Source of the DNA: Gymnodinialimonas ceratoperidinii
GTDB lineage: Bacteria > Pseudomonadota > Alphaproteobacteria > Rhodobacterales > Rhodobacteraceae
DNA length: 64,000 bases
Direction: 5' to 3'
Assembly (NCBI RefSeq): GCF_019297855.1
Contig: NZ_CP079194.1
Coordinates: 1,413,501-1,477,500, forward strand
Below, one piece after another: positions 49,366 to 58,414 of this stretch. Below the pieces are notes generated by a model. It was given only the letters and a program-made list of their open reading frames with translations. It searched no databases and was not told the DNA's origin. A program made the translations under genes and the position numbers. The first letter of the stretch is position 1. Each line of letters begins with the position of its first letter.

Positions 49366-49380
49366 TTCCAGCGTGGGAGG
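49366..49380 (+). promoter_or_regulatory. CueR-like half dyad in the DUF305/Rieske divergent region
   Basis: TTCCAGCGTGGGAGG resembles the left arm and centre of the dyad at 49464-49477, with a degraded right arm. It lies 40 bases upstream of the DUF305 ATG (minus strand) and about 116 bases before the Rieske start. Weak by itself; listed because it belongs to a series of related sites in this cluster. Confidence 0.3.
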
Positions 49381-49457
49381 GTTCCAGCATCTCGGGTAAT
49401 CTTGGCTTGGGGGTACGACAGGGCCGATATCGCGGTCTATTTTCTTGTGGGAAGGCC

Positions 49458-49488
49458 CTTGAGGTTCCAGCGCAGGAAGGGGGCATGG
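49458..49488 (+). promoter_or_regulatory. MerR-type promoter with CueR-like dyad before the Rieske gene
   Basis: TTGAGG, then a 19-base spacer containing TTCCAGCGCAGGAA, then CATGGT. The 19-base spacing is typical of promoters activated by MerR-family proteins such as CueR. The dyad arms TTCC/GGAA are separated by six bases rather than the seven seen before copA. The Rieske ATG follows at 49496, only 7 bases after the -10-like box, so if used the transcript would have almost no leader. Candidate only. Confidence 0.4.
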
Positions 49489-49495
49489 TTGATCC

Positions 49496-50056
49496 ATGTC
49501 AACAACTTTGCACACAGCACCTCGACGAGATTTCCTTTTTTATTCGACAGGGGCCGTCGGCGCTGTTGCGACAGGTGCGGCAGGGTGGCCGCTGATCGAC
49601 TCGATGAACCCGAGTGCAGATGTGATCGCTCTTTCCAGTATTCAAGTGGACATCTCCGGTCTCACCGTCGGAAGCCAGTTGACGGTCGAATGGCGAGGAA
49701 AGCCGGTTTTCATCCGCTTTCGGACTGAGAGCGAGATTGCCGAAGCCCAAGCAGAGGACGTCAGTGCCCTGCCTGACACCATAGCGCGCAACCTAAATGT
49801 TTCAGATGCAAGTGTCGCCATTGATGCAAACCGAGCAGTAGCAGACCGGCCAGAGTTTCTAGTTATGATCGGCGTCTGCACTCATCTTGGATGTGTTCCG
49901 ATTGGTGACGGAGCTGGCGATTTTGGTGGGTGGTACTGCCCGTGTCATGGGTCCCACTATGATACGTCCGGCCGTATTCGCAGGGGACCGGCGCCTGAGA
50001 ACCTTCATATACCCAAGTTGGAACTGTCTGATGACTCGATTTTAACATTGGGTTGA
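49496..50056 (+). CDS. petA: Rieske iron-sulfur protein (bc1-type), orphan
   Basis: A 186-residue Rieske protein with a twin-arginine signal/anchor ([11 protein letters not shown] at 10-20, then helix). The cluster-binding boxes are CTHLGC at 128-133 and CPCHGSH at 148-154, with both cluster Cys/His pairs and the disulfide Cys present. In a bc1 complex it passes electrons from quinol to cytochrome c1. No cytochrome b or c1 gene is near, so either it joins the chromosomal bc1 complex as an alternative subunit or it works with the cluster's cytochromes. A CueR-like site lies upstream. Confidence 0.9.
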   Translation: MSTTLHTAPRRDFLFYSTGAVGAVATGAAGWPLIDSMNPSADVIALSSIQVDISGLTVGSQLTVEWRGKPVFIRFRTESEIAEAQAEDVSALPDTIARNLNVSDASVAIDANRAVADRPEFLVMIGVCTHLGCVPIGDGAGDFGGWYCPCHGSHYDTSGRIRRGPAPENLHIPKLELSDDSILTLG

Positions 50057-50183
50057 GGCGCGTAACTTCGTACGTGCTAGATTGTGTGTCTGAAACAACC
50101 AGCTCCGCGTTGTCGCCGCTCTTACGCCACTCATGTTGGCTGTGCTCCTGCAACATCTCGCACACAGACTTCTCGTTAAGGGT

Positions 50184-50579
50184 TCATATGTTACCTGCGT
50201 CGCCGAGCGAAGACAAGATTGGACAATCTGGCCTATGGTCGCCTGCACACGCCGCGATCAGGGATGCCAAGGTTCCGCGCATGTCGTCTAGATCGCGGAT
50301 CTTTTGCTCGATCTCTCTCATGTGTTCTTGTGCAATTTTCTTCACCTCAGCACTGTTCCGGCTGTCATCTTCATAAAGCTGCAACAAGTTGCGGCAATCC
50401 GCGATGGAAAATCCAAGCGCCCGCGCGCGGCCTAAAAACGCAAGTTTGTGGGCGTCCGTTTTCTGGAACGATCGGTAGCCGTTTCTACTGCGAGACGGCT
50501 TTATCAGCCCGATATCCTCGTAGTAGCGGATAGTCTTTGCAGGTACGCCTGCCATCTTGGATACATCACCGATGTTCAT
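50184..50579 (-). CDS. cueR: Copper-responsive MerR-family regulator
   Basis: A 131-residue MerR-family activator. The helix-turn-helix reads MNIGDVSKMAGVPAKTIRYYEDIGLIKPSR, followed by a long dimerisation helix and the metal loop with Cys111 and Cys119 (CAGDHRPDC), the CueR/HmrR arrangement for Cu(I). The ATG at 50579 gives the standard length. It lies 31 bases after copA on the same strand, so the regulator is made with the pump. Its most likely targets are the dyad before copA and the related sites in this cluster. Confidence 0.92.
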   Translation of the reverse strand: MNIGDVSKMAGVPAKTIRYYEDIGLIKPSRSRNGYRSFQKTDAHKLAFLGRARALGFSIADCRNLLQLYEDDSRNSAEVKKIAQEHMREIEQKIRDLDDMRGTLASLIAACAGDHRPDCPILSSLGDAGNI

Positions 50580-50610
50580 GACTGTCTCTCCTGTGCGTTT
50601 GCGGCGGGGA

Positions 50611-53130
50611 TCATTCTGCTGCCACGGGTTGTAGGTTGGGGGCAGGCGTGGCTTTCGGCCCATTGCCGCCTTCGCTCATCGCGAGTTGGATGCGTCGCAA
50701 ACGAAGCGCATTGGCCAAAACCGAGACCGACGACAGGGCCATCGCGCCAGCGGCAAAGACCGGCGACAAGAGCACGCCAAAAATCGGGAACAGGACGCCA
50801 GCTGCAACGGGGATTAGGGCGGTGTTGTAAGCAAAGGCCCAGATCAGGTTCTGCCGGATATTTCGCATGGTTCGCCGTGATACTTCGAAGGCGTTTACGA
50901 CGCCCGCCAAGTCGCCAGACATCAGAACGACATCAGCGGACTCAATCGCCACGTCGGTGCCGGTGCCAATGGCGATACCAACATCGGCGTGCGCAAGGGC
51001 AGGGGCATCGTTGATGCCATCACCAACAAACGCGACCTTGCGCCCGTCTCCCCGTAATTCATCCAACGCGCGGACTTTGCCATCGGGAAGGACCCCGGCC
51101 ACGATCTCATCAATGCCGATTTCAGCCGCGATGGCTTCAGCGGTTTCGCGTTTGTCGCCGGTGATCATGGCAACCCGTAGGCCGAGATTGTGTAACGCCC
51201 GAATAGCGGCTGCACTGGCAGGTTTGACCGGGTCGGAGACGGCGATGACAGCTGCAACCCGCCCATCGATGGCGGCAAAAAGGGCCGTTCGGCCTTTGGT
51301 TGCGAGCTCGGTTTCGGCTTCTTTCAGGCCGCCCAATTGGATATCCTCACGGTCCAGCAAGCGATCGGCCCCGACTAGTACGTCATGCCCGGCCACACGG
51401 GCACGCACCCCGTAACCGGGGATCGCTTCAAAGCTGGTAACGTCCGCACGGGCGACGTTTTCTTGACGGGCCATGCGAACAATCGCTTCCGCGATCGGAT
51501 GCTCGGATTGTTCCTCAACCGCCGCGACAAGCGAAAGAAGATCCGCGCGCGTGAACCCGTCGGCAAGCATCAACTCGGTCAATTCCGGGCGGCCCGCTGT
51601 GATCGTCCCGGTCTTGTCGAGGGCCACGACGCTCACGCCGACCAAATGCTGCAAGGCATCACCCTTGCGGAACAGAACGCCCATCTCGGCCGCACGTCCT
51701 GTGCCGACCATGATCGAAGTCGGCGTCGCCAGTCCCATCGCGCAGGGGCACGCGATGATCAGGACCGACACACCGGCCACCAACGCAAAGGTGATTGCCG
51801 GATCGGGACCTACGACCAGCCAGACAGCGACGGTTAAGGCAGCGAACGCCATCACGGCAGGCACGAACCACATGGTCACGCGGTCCACCAAAGCCTGGAT
51901 CGGAAGTTTCGCGCCTTGGGCGTCCTGCACCATGCGGATGATCTGCGACAGTGTCGTATCGGCACCCACCCGGGTTGCGCGAAAGCGGAAGCTGCCTGCG
52001 CCGTTGACCGTGCCACCAGTCACCGCATCGCCAACGGTCTTGCCCGCTGGAATGGGCTCACCGGTGATCATGCTTTCATCCACGTGGCTGCTGCCCTCGA
52101 CGATCTCTCCATCAACGGCAATCCGCTCGCCCGGACGGACAATCAACACGTCGGCTTCCACGATATCCTCTAGTGCCACATCAACTGGTTCACCGTCGCG
52201 CAGCACACGGGCTGTTCTGACTTGCAGACCAAGCAGCTTTTGGATGGCGGCCCCTGTTCGCCCCTTTGCCCGTGCTTCAAGGAACCGACCAAGCAGGATC
52301 AATGTCACGATGACGGCGGCGGCTTCAAAGTAAACGGCGCGCGCAACATCGGGCAGAAGCGATGGCGCGAAGATCGCCACAAGGGAATAGCTGTAGGCGG
52401 CGGATGTTCCGACCGCTACCAAGGAATTCATATCCGGGGCACCCTTCAGCAGTGCCGGAAACCCTTTGAGATAGAAGCCTCGACCGGGCCCAATCAGCAC
52501 AATTGTCGTTAGTACGAACTGGATCAGCCAACTTGTCTGGTGGCCGATGGTTGCCCCAATGAACGCGTGGGCGCCCGGTATGACGTGGGTTCCCATCTCG
52601 AGGACGAAGACAGGCAGCGACAGAGCAGCTGCAAACAGCGTTCGGCGCAAGGCAAGCTGCGCTTCCTGTTCCTTCTCAGCAGACCTATCTACAGGAGCGT
52701 CCGCCTCTATCACGCTCGCTGGGTACCCCGCGTCTGTCGATGCAGCCGCAAGGTCGTTTGGCGCGATAACGCCCTCCAGAAAGGTGATCACTGCCGTTTC
52801 AGTCGCCAAATTGACCGAGACGTCCAAGACACCGGGCACCTTCGCAAGCGCCTTGTCCACGCGACCGACACACGACGCGCAGGTCATGCTTGCAATGTTC
52901 AGCGTGACGCGCGCAGTTCGCGCTGGATAGCCCAGATTATCCAAAGTGGCCGCTGCTTGCTTCAAGCCTTGGGCGCCTTCAGCGACCAAGTTGGCGCTTT
53001 CGGTGGCGAGGTTCACTTTCACGTCGCTGACGCCCTCAATTGCAGTCAACGCGCGATCAACGCGGCCGACGCAAGAGGCGCAGCTCATGCCGTCAATACT
53101 TATTGATTTGGACGTCGATGTCGGCAGCAT
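50611..53130 (-). CDS. copA: Copper-exporting P1B-type ATPase
   Basis: An 839-residue inner-membrane Cu(I) pump. Two N-terminal heavy-metal-binding domains have MSCASC (Cys17, Cys20) and MTCASC (Cys84, Cys87). The membrane metal site is IACPCAMGL. Cytoplasmic motifs are the TGE loop in [11 protein letters not shown], phosphorylation site DKTGT, nucleotide-domain SEHPIAEA and hinge [11 protein letters not shown]. All are intact. The last helix region has NALRLRR as in other CopA proteins. Promoter with a CueR dyad lies directly upstream and cueR follows. It should move Cu(I) from cytoplasm to periplasm. Confidence 0.96.
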   Translation of the reverse strand: MLPTSTSKSISIDGMSCASCVGRVDRALTAIEGVSDVKVNLATESANLVAEGAQGLKQAAATLDNLGYPARTARVTLNIASMTCASCVGRVDKALAKVPGVLDVSVNLATETAVITFLEGVIAPNDLAAASTDAGYPASVIEADAPVDRSAEKEQEAQLALRRTLFAAALSLPVFVLEMGTHVIPGAHAFIGATIGHQTSWLIQFVLTTIVLIGPGRGFYLKGFPALLKGAPDMNSLVAVGTSAAYSYSLVAIFAPSLLPDVARAVYFEAAAVIVTLILLGRFLEARAKGRTGAAIQKLLGLQVRTARVLRDGEPVDVALEDIVEADVLIVRPGERIAVDGEIVEGSSHVDESMITGEPIPAGKTVGDAVTGGTVNGAGSFRFRATRVGADTTLSQIIRMVQDAQGAKLPIQALVDRVTMWFVPAVMAFAALTVAVWLVVGPDPAITFALVAGVSVLIIACPCAMGLATPTSIMVGTGRAAEMGVLFRKGDALQHLVGVSVVALDKTGTITAGRPELTELMLADGFTRADLLSLVAAVEEQSEHPIAEAIVRMARQENVARADVTSFEAIPGYGVRARVAGHDVLVGADRLLDREDIQLGGLKEAETELATKGRTALFAAIDGRVAAVIAVSDPVKPASAAAIRALHNLGLRVAMITGDKRETAEAIAAEIGIDEIVAGVLPDGKVRALDELRGDGRKVAFVGDGINDAPALAHADVGIAIGTGTDVAIESADVVLMSGDLAGVVNAFEVSRRTMRNIRQNLIWAFAYNTALIPVAAGVLFPIFGVLLSPVFAAGAMALSSVSVLANALRLRRIQLAMSEGGNGPKATPAPNLQPVAAE

Positions 53131-53160
53131 TGCAGCTCTCCTGAATATTGTTCAGTTGGA

Positions 53161-53191
53161 CATATAGGGCTTCCAGTAACTGGAAGGTCAA
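53161..53191 (-). promoter_or_regulatory. CueR-activated copA promoter
   Basis: On the minus strand TTGACC (53191-53186) and TATATG (53166-53161) are separated by 19 bases, the long spacer of MerR-family promoters. Within the spacer, CTTCCAGTTACTGGAAG (53170-53186, overlapping the edge of the -35) is a perfect dyad around one central base. It lies 31 bases before the copA ATG at 53130. This is the best regulatory site of the cluster. Confidence 0.85.
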
Positions 53192-53216
53192 GGGTGGATA
53201 CAATTTAATTGAGGGA

Positions 53217-53247
53217 TTGACCTTCCAGCGGGGCAACCTTGCACATG
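53217..53247 (+). promoter_or_regulatory. Possible MerR-type promoter before copZ
   Basis: TTGACC at 53217-53222 is followed by TTCCAGCGGGGCAACCTTG and a poor -10 (CACATG) at 53242. The left arm matches the copA dyad but the right arm is not GGAA. It is 36 bases upstream of the copZ ATG. It could be a weak or decayed CueR promoter. Confidence 0.35.
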
Positions 53248-53282
53248 GTTTCTTGAAGAACCTGGCGAGTTAAGGAATAGAC

Positions 53283-53477
53283 ATGCGTTTCAACGTACCA
53301 GAGATGAGCTGTGGCCACTGCAAGTCAGCAATCGAAACCGCCGTAAGGGGCGCTGATCCGGCCGCGACGCTTAACTTCGATATGCCCAAGCGAGCTATCG
53401 AAATTGAAAGTAGCCTGGATGGCTCGCAACTTCAGTCCGTGATTAAAGGTGCCGGCTACGACTCCGCAGTTACTTAG
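53283..53477 (+). CDS. copZ: CopZ-like copper chaperone
   Basis: A 64-residue single heavy-metal-associated domain with the metal loop MSCGHCKSAIE (Cys near residues 10 and 13) and a ferredoxin-like beta-alpha-beta pattern. It would carry Cu(I) in the cytoplasm and hand it to CopA. It is divergent from copA across a 152-base region that holds the CueR promoter. AAGGA precedes the ATG. The His between the two cysteines (CGHC) is a known CopZ variant. Confidence 0.88.
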   Translation: MRFNVPEMSCGHCKSAIETAVRGADPAATLNFDMPKRAIEIESSLDGSQLQSVIKGAGYDSAVT

Positions 53478-53520
53478 AAGGTGACACCGGCAGCCAAGCG
53501 CAAAGCCTGCTAGGGCAACT

Positions 53521-54108
53521 CTAGGCGGTAGTCACTTTCGGATAGAGGTAGACCCGCGCGCCAACGTCGACGCGTGGATACAAATCAGTTACGTGTTCGT
53601 TAGTGAGGCGGGCACAGCCATTTGATACCGCAGAACCGATTGTGCGTGGTGCATTGGTCCCATGGATACGCAAATACGTGTCGTGGCCATCATCGTCATA
53701 AAGATACAACGCTCTCGCACCGAGGGGATTGTTGGGTCCGCCTGGCATGCCATCGGCAAACCTCGCATATTGTTCTGGATTGCGTCGGATCATTGCATTT
53801 GTCGGGCGCCACCAAGGCCACTCCGCTTTTCGCGCAACGGTGAAAACGCCGGACTCATAGAGACCTGTGCGCCCCACACCCACACCGTAACGAATGGCTC
53901 GACCATTCTCTAACATGAAATAAAGATGAAATTCGTCGGGTACGACGTGCACGTCACCAGGCAGCCAGTCGCGCTGTCTGGTGTTCACCAATTGCGGCAA
54001 GAAGTGCTCAGGCAACGTAAATGGATGTGCCGAAACCGAAGAGGCTCCAAGTATTCCCACCGCACCCACGCCGAATGAAAACTTTCTGCGGCTTACTTCG
54101 GGCAGCAT
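53521..54108 (-). CDS. L,D-transpeptidase (YkuD), Tat-exported
   Basis: A 195-residue periplasmic enzyme with a twin-arginine signal (SRRKFSFGVGAVG, cleavage near SAHP). The YkuD catalytic stretch is HGTNAPRTIGSAVSNGCARL, with the nucleophile Cys preceded by the conserved Ser and His. Such enzymes crosslink peptidoglycan stems or attach proteins to it. It is the last gene of the minus-strand block, 118 bases after the DsbA-like gene. Homologues often sit in copper clusters; L,D-transpeptidases have an active-site Cys that copper can inhibit, so a spare copy could maintain the wall under copper stress (inference). Confidence 0.88.
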   Translation of the reverse strand: MLPEVSRRKFSFGVGAVGILGASSVSAHPFTLPEHFLPQLVNTRQRDWLPGDVHVVPDEFHLYFMLENGRAIRYGVGVGRTGLYESGVFTVARKAEWPWWRPTNAMIRRNPEQYARFADGMPGGPNNPLGARALYLYDDDGHDTYLRIHGTNAPRTIGSAVSNGCARLTNEHVTDLYPRVDVGARVYLYPKVTTA

Positions 54109-54226
54109 CGGTATTACTCCTTTAGATAGTCTTCCGTATAGGCAACGATCAAAAAAATTCAGAGACCAGTCTATTCACGCCTTCGTGAATTCGGCATTCA
54201 GAATTAAGCTGTTGCTAGAACCCACA

Positions 54227-54964
54227 TTATTCGGCGGCTACGGCTCGCACTTCATCAACGTAGTCTTGAAGCAAAGACTGTTCGACGGCGCCCGGAACGA
54301 GGTTGTCGCCGATGATGAAAGCTGGCGTACCAGTGACACCCAGAAGCTCAGCAAGCCTCATGGACGTCTCGATATGCTCATCGACCTCGAGAGCTTCCAT
54401 ATCGATCTGCAATTGCTCGATGTCGAGGCCGACCTCTCGGGCGATCATCAAGACTGATCGCTCTTCGGCACGACCATCCATGCCCATCAATGCCCAGTGG
54501 AAATCTTCATAAAGATCCTGTTCGCGCGACGCGAGCGCTGCGCGGGCTGCAAAAACGGACCCTTCCCCAAGAATGGGCCATTCCCGATAGACGAACCGGA
54601 CACCGGGGTCTGCTTCAATCAGGGCCTCAACAGCAGGCTTCACACGGCGGCAGTATGGGCAGTTGTAATCGAAGAATTCAACAATTGTGACGTCACCGTC
54701 TGGGTTGGCCAGAACCGGCGCGTTTGGATCCTGTTCCAGCAAGAGCCGCTGTTGTGCGATAACGTCGGCGCGCGAGGCCGTTTCGGCCTCTGCGGCCCTC
54801 TGATCGAGGATCGCAAAGACCTCGATAAGGATATCAGGGTTCTCCAAGAGAGTTTCGCGCACCAGTTCACGTACTCGGTCCTCGGTTACTGTGTCCTGCG
54901 CCGATGCTGCTAGAGGCAAAACCGCCAGCATTGCGGCGAAAAGAATTGTCCCAATATTTCGCAT
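54227..54964 (-). CDS. DsbA-family thiol oxidoreductase, ScsC-like
   Basis: A 245-residue exported protein: signal peptide 1-22 (ending ASAQ), a helical N-terminal arm (about 25-80) and a thioredoxin fold with CPYC at 102-105 and cis-Pro loop GVTGTPAF. The N-terminal arm preceding a DsbA fold is seen in ScsC and BdbD-type proteins, where it may cause oligomerisation. It begins right after the stop of the cytochrome gene at 54965. The ScsB-like reductase further right (60197-62320) is its likely redox partner, protecting or reshuffling disulfides damaged by copper. Confidence 0.85.
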   Translation of the reverse strand: MRNIGTILFAAMLAVLPLAASAQDTVTEDRVRELVRETLLENPDILIEVFAILDQRAAEAETASRADVIAQQRLLLEQDPNAPVLANPDGDVTIVEFFDYNCPYCRRVKPAVEALIEADPGVRFVYREWPILGEGSVFAARAALASREQDLYEDFHWALMGMDGRAEERSVLMIAREVGLDIEQLQIDMEALEVDEHIETSMRLAELLGVTGTPAFIIGDNLVPGAVEQSLLQDYVDEVRAVAAE

Positions 54965-55453
54965 CTAATTCTCTCCCTGTGCGGAAAGTTCCGCTTGTGT
55001 TCGCTCGGCTTGCCCCACTCGCTGGCGCTCGGGCCACGTCGATTGGATGAAAGCGAGAATATCCCAGATTTCTTGTTCGGATAACGTGTCAGCCATCCCG
55101 GGCATGCCGCTGTTAAACTCGACCCCAAGGCGTGCCATCATTTCGCGACCGCCTAAGGCTGTATAGTTAAACAATAGCGCATCTGTATGATGCCAAGTAT
55201 GGCCAGTGGCGTCGTGCGGCGGCGCGGGTAGGACGCCGTCATCACCCGGAACTTGCCAATCGGGCTGCCCTTCAAGATTGGCCCCATGGCAGGCGGCGCA
55301 ATTCTCCGCATACAAGACCGCGCCTTGCACAATGTCGACGGTTTCCGGCATCACTGGGATGGGTTCTACGTCGCTTTGCGCTGTCGCGGACCACATACCG
55401 AGTGATACTGCGGCGAGCGCTGTGAGTACAAAGGCAGGGGCTATTAGCTTCAT
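54965..55453 (-). CDS. Class I cytochrome c, monoheme
   Basis: A 162-residue periplasmic c-type cytochrome with signal peptide 1-26 (ending SATAQ) and heme motif CAACH at 52-56. The sixth ligand Met is likely in the SGMPGMADTLSEQE segment. The ATG at 55453 overlaps the stop of the multicopper oxidase by 4 bases (ATGA), so the two are translationally coupled and may pass electrons: the oxidase could take electrons from or give them to this cytochrome. An upstream in-frame extension is rejected because it lies inside the oxidase gene. Confidence 0.9.
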   Translation of the reverse strand: MKLIAPAFVLTALAAVSLGMWSATAQSDVEPIPVMPETVDIVQGAVLYAENCAACHGANLEGQPDWQVPGDDGVLPAPPHDATGHTWHHTDALLFNYTALGGREMMARLGVEFNSGMPGMADTLSEQEIWDILAFIQSTWPERQRVGQAERTQAELSAQGEN

Positions 55454-56844
55454 GCGACCCGCACCCAAGTCATCATTCCCGATGCAGCATGGGACAGCAT
55501 ATGGCAGTGGAACAACCAATCGCCTGGGTTGTTCGCCACGAAGGCGATCTCTCGCTGCTGGTCGCTGCCAACCAAGAGTGTATCGCGCATCGGACCGAGT
55601 GTTTCATCTGCCAAAACTTCGCGAAAATGCATCCCGTGCAGGTGCATTGCGTGGGGAAACGAGGTGTCATTCGAAATGCCAAGACGCACTGTTTGCCCGC
55701 GATCAAATGCGGCCAAGGGCTCCTCAGTCATCCCGACGGTTCCATTAAAGGCCCAGAATTGATTGGCACGGGCTAGTTCGCGGAAACTCATTATTTCACC
55801 ATTGTAGGTGGCTTGCCGCATACCACCCATCGCGCCGCCCGACATTTCAAGCGCTACGCGAGCGACGTCGCCGGATAGTTCAATCATGTGACCGGGGTTC
55901 GGAGGCAGCGCCTGAGGTGCCGGTCGACGGGCAAGGCTTGCCTGCCCGCGCACCTGAAATGTGACTTGCGGTGTGCCGCGCCCGTCCTCGGCGCGAACCA
56001 GATACGCTGAGGTTCCGTCTTCGGCCACGACGTCCACGAAAAGGTCCGCACGTTGACCAGGGCCAAGCACGAGGGTGTTCGTGAAGGGCTCAGGCGTTGG
56101 CAGTGGCATTCCGTCCAATGCGACGATCCAACCTTCAAATCCTTCTAGCCCGAGACCAAATATCCTTGCGTTGGCAGCATTAATCAACCGCAGACGAAGC
56201 CGCTCATGGCGTTGCACTGTCATCATGCGATCATAGGTGCCGTTCGTGGTGGTCAGGTTTCCATTTCGGCCGCCATGGCTGCGTTCATGAGAATTTTCGA
56301 ACTCCGGGAAAATCTGGGCGGTTTCGGGGTCAATCAGCCAATCATCCAGTACCATGACCTCGTCGCGATCCACATCGATCGCGTCAGGCTCGTCCACGAT
56401 CAAAGCACCATGCAGGCCGCGCGCAACCTGCTCGGTGGATTGATTGTGAGAATGATACCAATAGGTCCCGGCATCCGGCACTTCAAAGTCGTAGTCAAAG
56501 CTATCCCCGGGCATGACAACGTCCTGCGTTAAGCCCGGCACGCCGTCCATGGCGTTATCTATGCGGATGCCGTGCCAATGCACTGCACTGGCTTGCGGAA
56601 GGCTGTTCACAAACTGACGTTGAAGCCGCGCCCCTTGGGCCAAGCGCAGAACAGGGCCGGGTGCAGTGCCGCCATACCCCCAGATATCCGTCAGCGGATA
56701 CCCGTCGGGTGCAAGTTGAACCGAGGCGGGCATCGCCTCCAAGCTCTCAAAAGGTATGTTCGCGCGCGCGGCGCGTGGTAAGCCAGCGCCGAACAGGCCG
56801 ATCGCAGCGGCGGATGTCGCCATGAATTTTCGTCTGTCTTGCAT
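55450..56844 (-). CDS. Multicopper oxidase, Tat-exported (CueO/CopA-like)
   Basis: A 464-residue periplasmic oxidase with a twin-arginine signal (DRRKFMATSAAAIGLFGAG). Copper sites: HWH at 89-91, HSH at 131-133, HAMHLHG, and HCHMLSHAASGMM at 446-458 with the type 1 Cys447 and axial Met. All four copper-binding motifs are complete. Such enzymes oxidise Cu(I) to the less toxic Cu(II) with oxygen. A methionine-rich stretch near ALEMSGGAMGGMRQA may bind Cu(I) but is shorter than in E. coli CueO. It is coupled to the cytochrome gene downstream and follows the diheme cytochrome gene by 63 bases. Confidence 0.92.
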   Translation of the reverse strand: MQDRRKFMATSAAAIGLFGAGLPRAARANIPFESLEAMPASVQLAPDGYPLTDIWGYGGTAPGPVLRLAQGARLQRQFVNSLPQASAVHWHGIRIDNAMDGVPGLTQDVVMPGDSFDYDFEVPDAGTYWYHSHNQSTEQVARGLHGALIVDEPDAIDVDRDEVMVLDDWLIDPETAQIFPEFENSHERSHGGRNGNLTTTNGTYDRMMTVQRHERLRLRLINAANARIFGLGLEGFEGWIVALDGMPLPTPEPFTNTLVLGPGQRADLFVDVVAEDGTSAYLVRAEDGRGTPQVTFQVRGQASLARRPAPQALPPNPGHMIELSGDVARVALEMSGGAMGGMRQATYNGEIMSFRELARANQFWAFNGTVGMTEEPLAAFDRGQTVRLGISNDTSFPHAMHLHGMHFREVLADETLGPMRDTLLVGSDQQREIAFVANNPGDWLFHCHMLSHAASGMMTWVRVA

Positions 56845-56907
56845 GATCGTTCGTGTCCTTTGACATGCAGGTGACCCGGGCAGACCGGTCCGCCCGGGTA
56901 CTGTTAT

Positions 56908-57813
56908 TCATTCAGGATCAGGCAGGTCGTCACCCGGATCCATTATATATGTCGCGATGGCCAATCGGTCCTCTGGCGTCAGGAAGCTGGTGCCATACTG
57001 GACTACCTCCCCCATTCCGCCGCCGAACACGTCGCCCGAGGGCGTGATCCCCGTCTCGAGCGCATAAACGATCGAGTCGACCGTCCATCCCTGTTCAACC
57101 AGATGTTCAATCTGAATAGATGGCGCGTGGTCACCGCCGGGCAGATCATCATTGCCGGCATAGAAGGCCGTCTCGAGACGTGCGCCCGCAATGTTGCGGC
57201 CTGTGTGGCATGCGCCGCAATGGGCCGCACCACGAGCCAACTCGCGCCCCCGGTTCCAGACGTCATCGCGCCCCTCAACCGATTCTGTTTCGGGATCTCT
57301 CAGGAACGCGGCCCGCCACAGTTTCAGGCCCCACCGCATGTTAAAGGGGAAGCCGACCTCGTGATCTGGCGGTACTTCCGCCACCGGTGGCACGGTTTGA
57401 AATGCAGCCCAAAGGTCCGCGATATCTTGGTCCGAGAAATCACCATAAAACGGGTAAGTGAAGCTCGGATAGTAGGGTTCTCCTTCCGGGCTTACACCTT
57501 GGCGCACGGCCATCGCGAAGTCTTCGATGCTCCACCGTCCTATGCCATTCTCGGGATCAGTGGTCAGGTTCGGGGAATAAAAGGTTCCAAACGGCGTCGC
57601 CAACTCGACGCCCCCGGCAAGGGGCGCGCCTCCTCTTTCAAAGTTTGTGTGACAGGCGATGCAACCACTTGCGCGCGCCAAATAGGCTCCGCGTCCCGCA
57701 TCGCCTGAAAGCTCAATTGGCTCTGGTGCGACGCCAACAGGCCACAGGAACACTGCTCCCGCAGTCCCAGCGACGGCTAAAGCCAATACGCTTCCGAGCA
57801 TCCAAACCCGCAC
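56908..57813 (-). CDS. Diheme cytochrome c
   Basis: A 301-residue protein with an N-terminal signal or anchor (5-25) and two c-heme motifs, CIACH at 51-55 and CGACH near residue 200. The pattern FYSPNLTTDPENGIGRWS matches cytochrome subunits of membrane dehydrogenases and related electron carriers. It is 3 bases from the upstream cytochrome c prime gene and 63 from the multicopper oxidase. It probably links these redox proteins to the respiratory chain, but the direction of electron flow is unknown. Confidence 0.88.
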   Translation of the reverse strand: MRVWMLGSVLALAVAGTAGAVFLWPVGVAPEPIELSGDAGRGAYLARASGCIACHTNFERGGAPLAGGVELATPFGTFYSPNLTTDPENGIGRWSIEDFAMAVRQGVSPEGEPYYPSFTYPFYGDFSDQDIADLWAAFQTVPPVAEVPPDHEVGFPFNMRWGLKLWRAAFLRDPETESVEGRDDVWNRGRELARGAAHCGACHTGRNIAGARLETAFYAGNDDLPGGDHAPSIQIEHLVEQGWTVDSIVYALETGITPSGDVFGGGMGEVVQYGTSFLTPEDRLAIATYIMDPGDDLPDPE

Positions 57814-57816
57814 GGG

Positions 57817-58383
57817 TCAATCCTCCTGCTCGACGCGATAGGATGTATGACAAGACGAACAAGTCTGTGCTGCTAAGGCAAAAACGCGGTCGACGGGCAT
57901 CTGCGCCATCATTTCAGCGTCCGGTTCCACACTGTCGCCCATCATGGAACTTGCACCACCCATCATGGCACCGGCATCTGCTTGCATGCTGCCTTCCGGC
58001 ATTGCGGATCCTGGAGCGTTCACCGCCGCCTGACCGAGTGCTTCAGCAACTGTTTCAAGGCGCATGGCGATGGCCGCGAAGGCCTCCCAATCTTCCCAGA
58101 CGGCGGGCGTTGCCGCTGACGGAGGTCCACCGGTCCCCTCCTCAAACAGCGTTGTCATTGTCTCTCCAGCATGACTTTCAATAATGGCTGCTGCGGCGAC
58201 AACGGCTTGGCTATCGTATTCGGCTTGACCTTGCATCATCGGGGTCAGAGCACGCACGGCATCCCGCATCGCCATCATGCCGTCCATCCGTTCACGTACG
58301 ACGCCGGTGGCGCCTGTATGAGCCGTCGCGACGGCTACGGCCACCACACTAATTACGGTTGCGGAGATCAGTATCTTTTTCAT
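57817..58383 (-). CDS. Cytochrome c prime family protein with Met-rich insert
   Basis: A 188-residue exported class II cytochrome with a four-helix pattern (RMDGMMAMRDAVRAL, then VWEDWEAFAAIAMRLE) and C-terminal heme motif CSSCH at about 175-179. Between helices 3 and 4, residues 128-162 contain nine methionines (SAMPEGSMQ, AMMGG, SSMMGD, EMMAQM), an insertion unlike ordinary cytochrome c prime. Met-rich segments bind Cu(I) in other periplasmic proteins. Placement between cytochrome and oxidase genes fits a copper-related role. Confidence 0.85.
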   Translation of the reverse strand: MKKILISATVISVVAVAVATAHTGATGVVRERMDGMMAMRDAVRALTPMMQGQAEYDSQAVVAAAAIIESHAGETMTTLFEEGTGGPPSAATPAVWEDWEAFAAIAMRLETVAEALGQAAVNAPGSAMPEGSMQADAGAMMGGASSMMGDSVEPDAEMMAQMPVDRVFALAAQTCSSCHTSYRVEQED

Positions 58384-58414
58384 TGGGTCTGTCCTTAGCT
58401 TTGAGTGAAATGAG

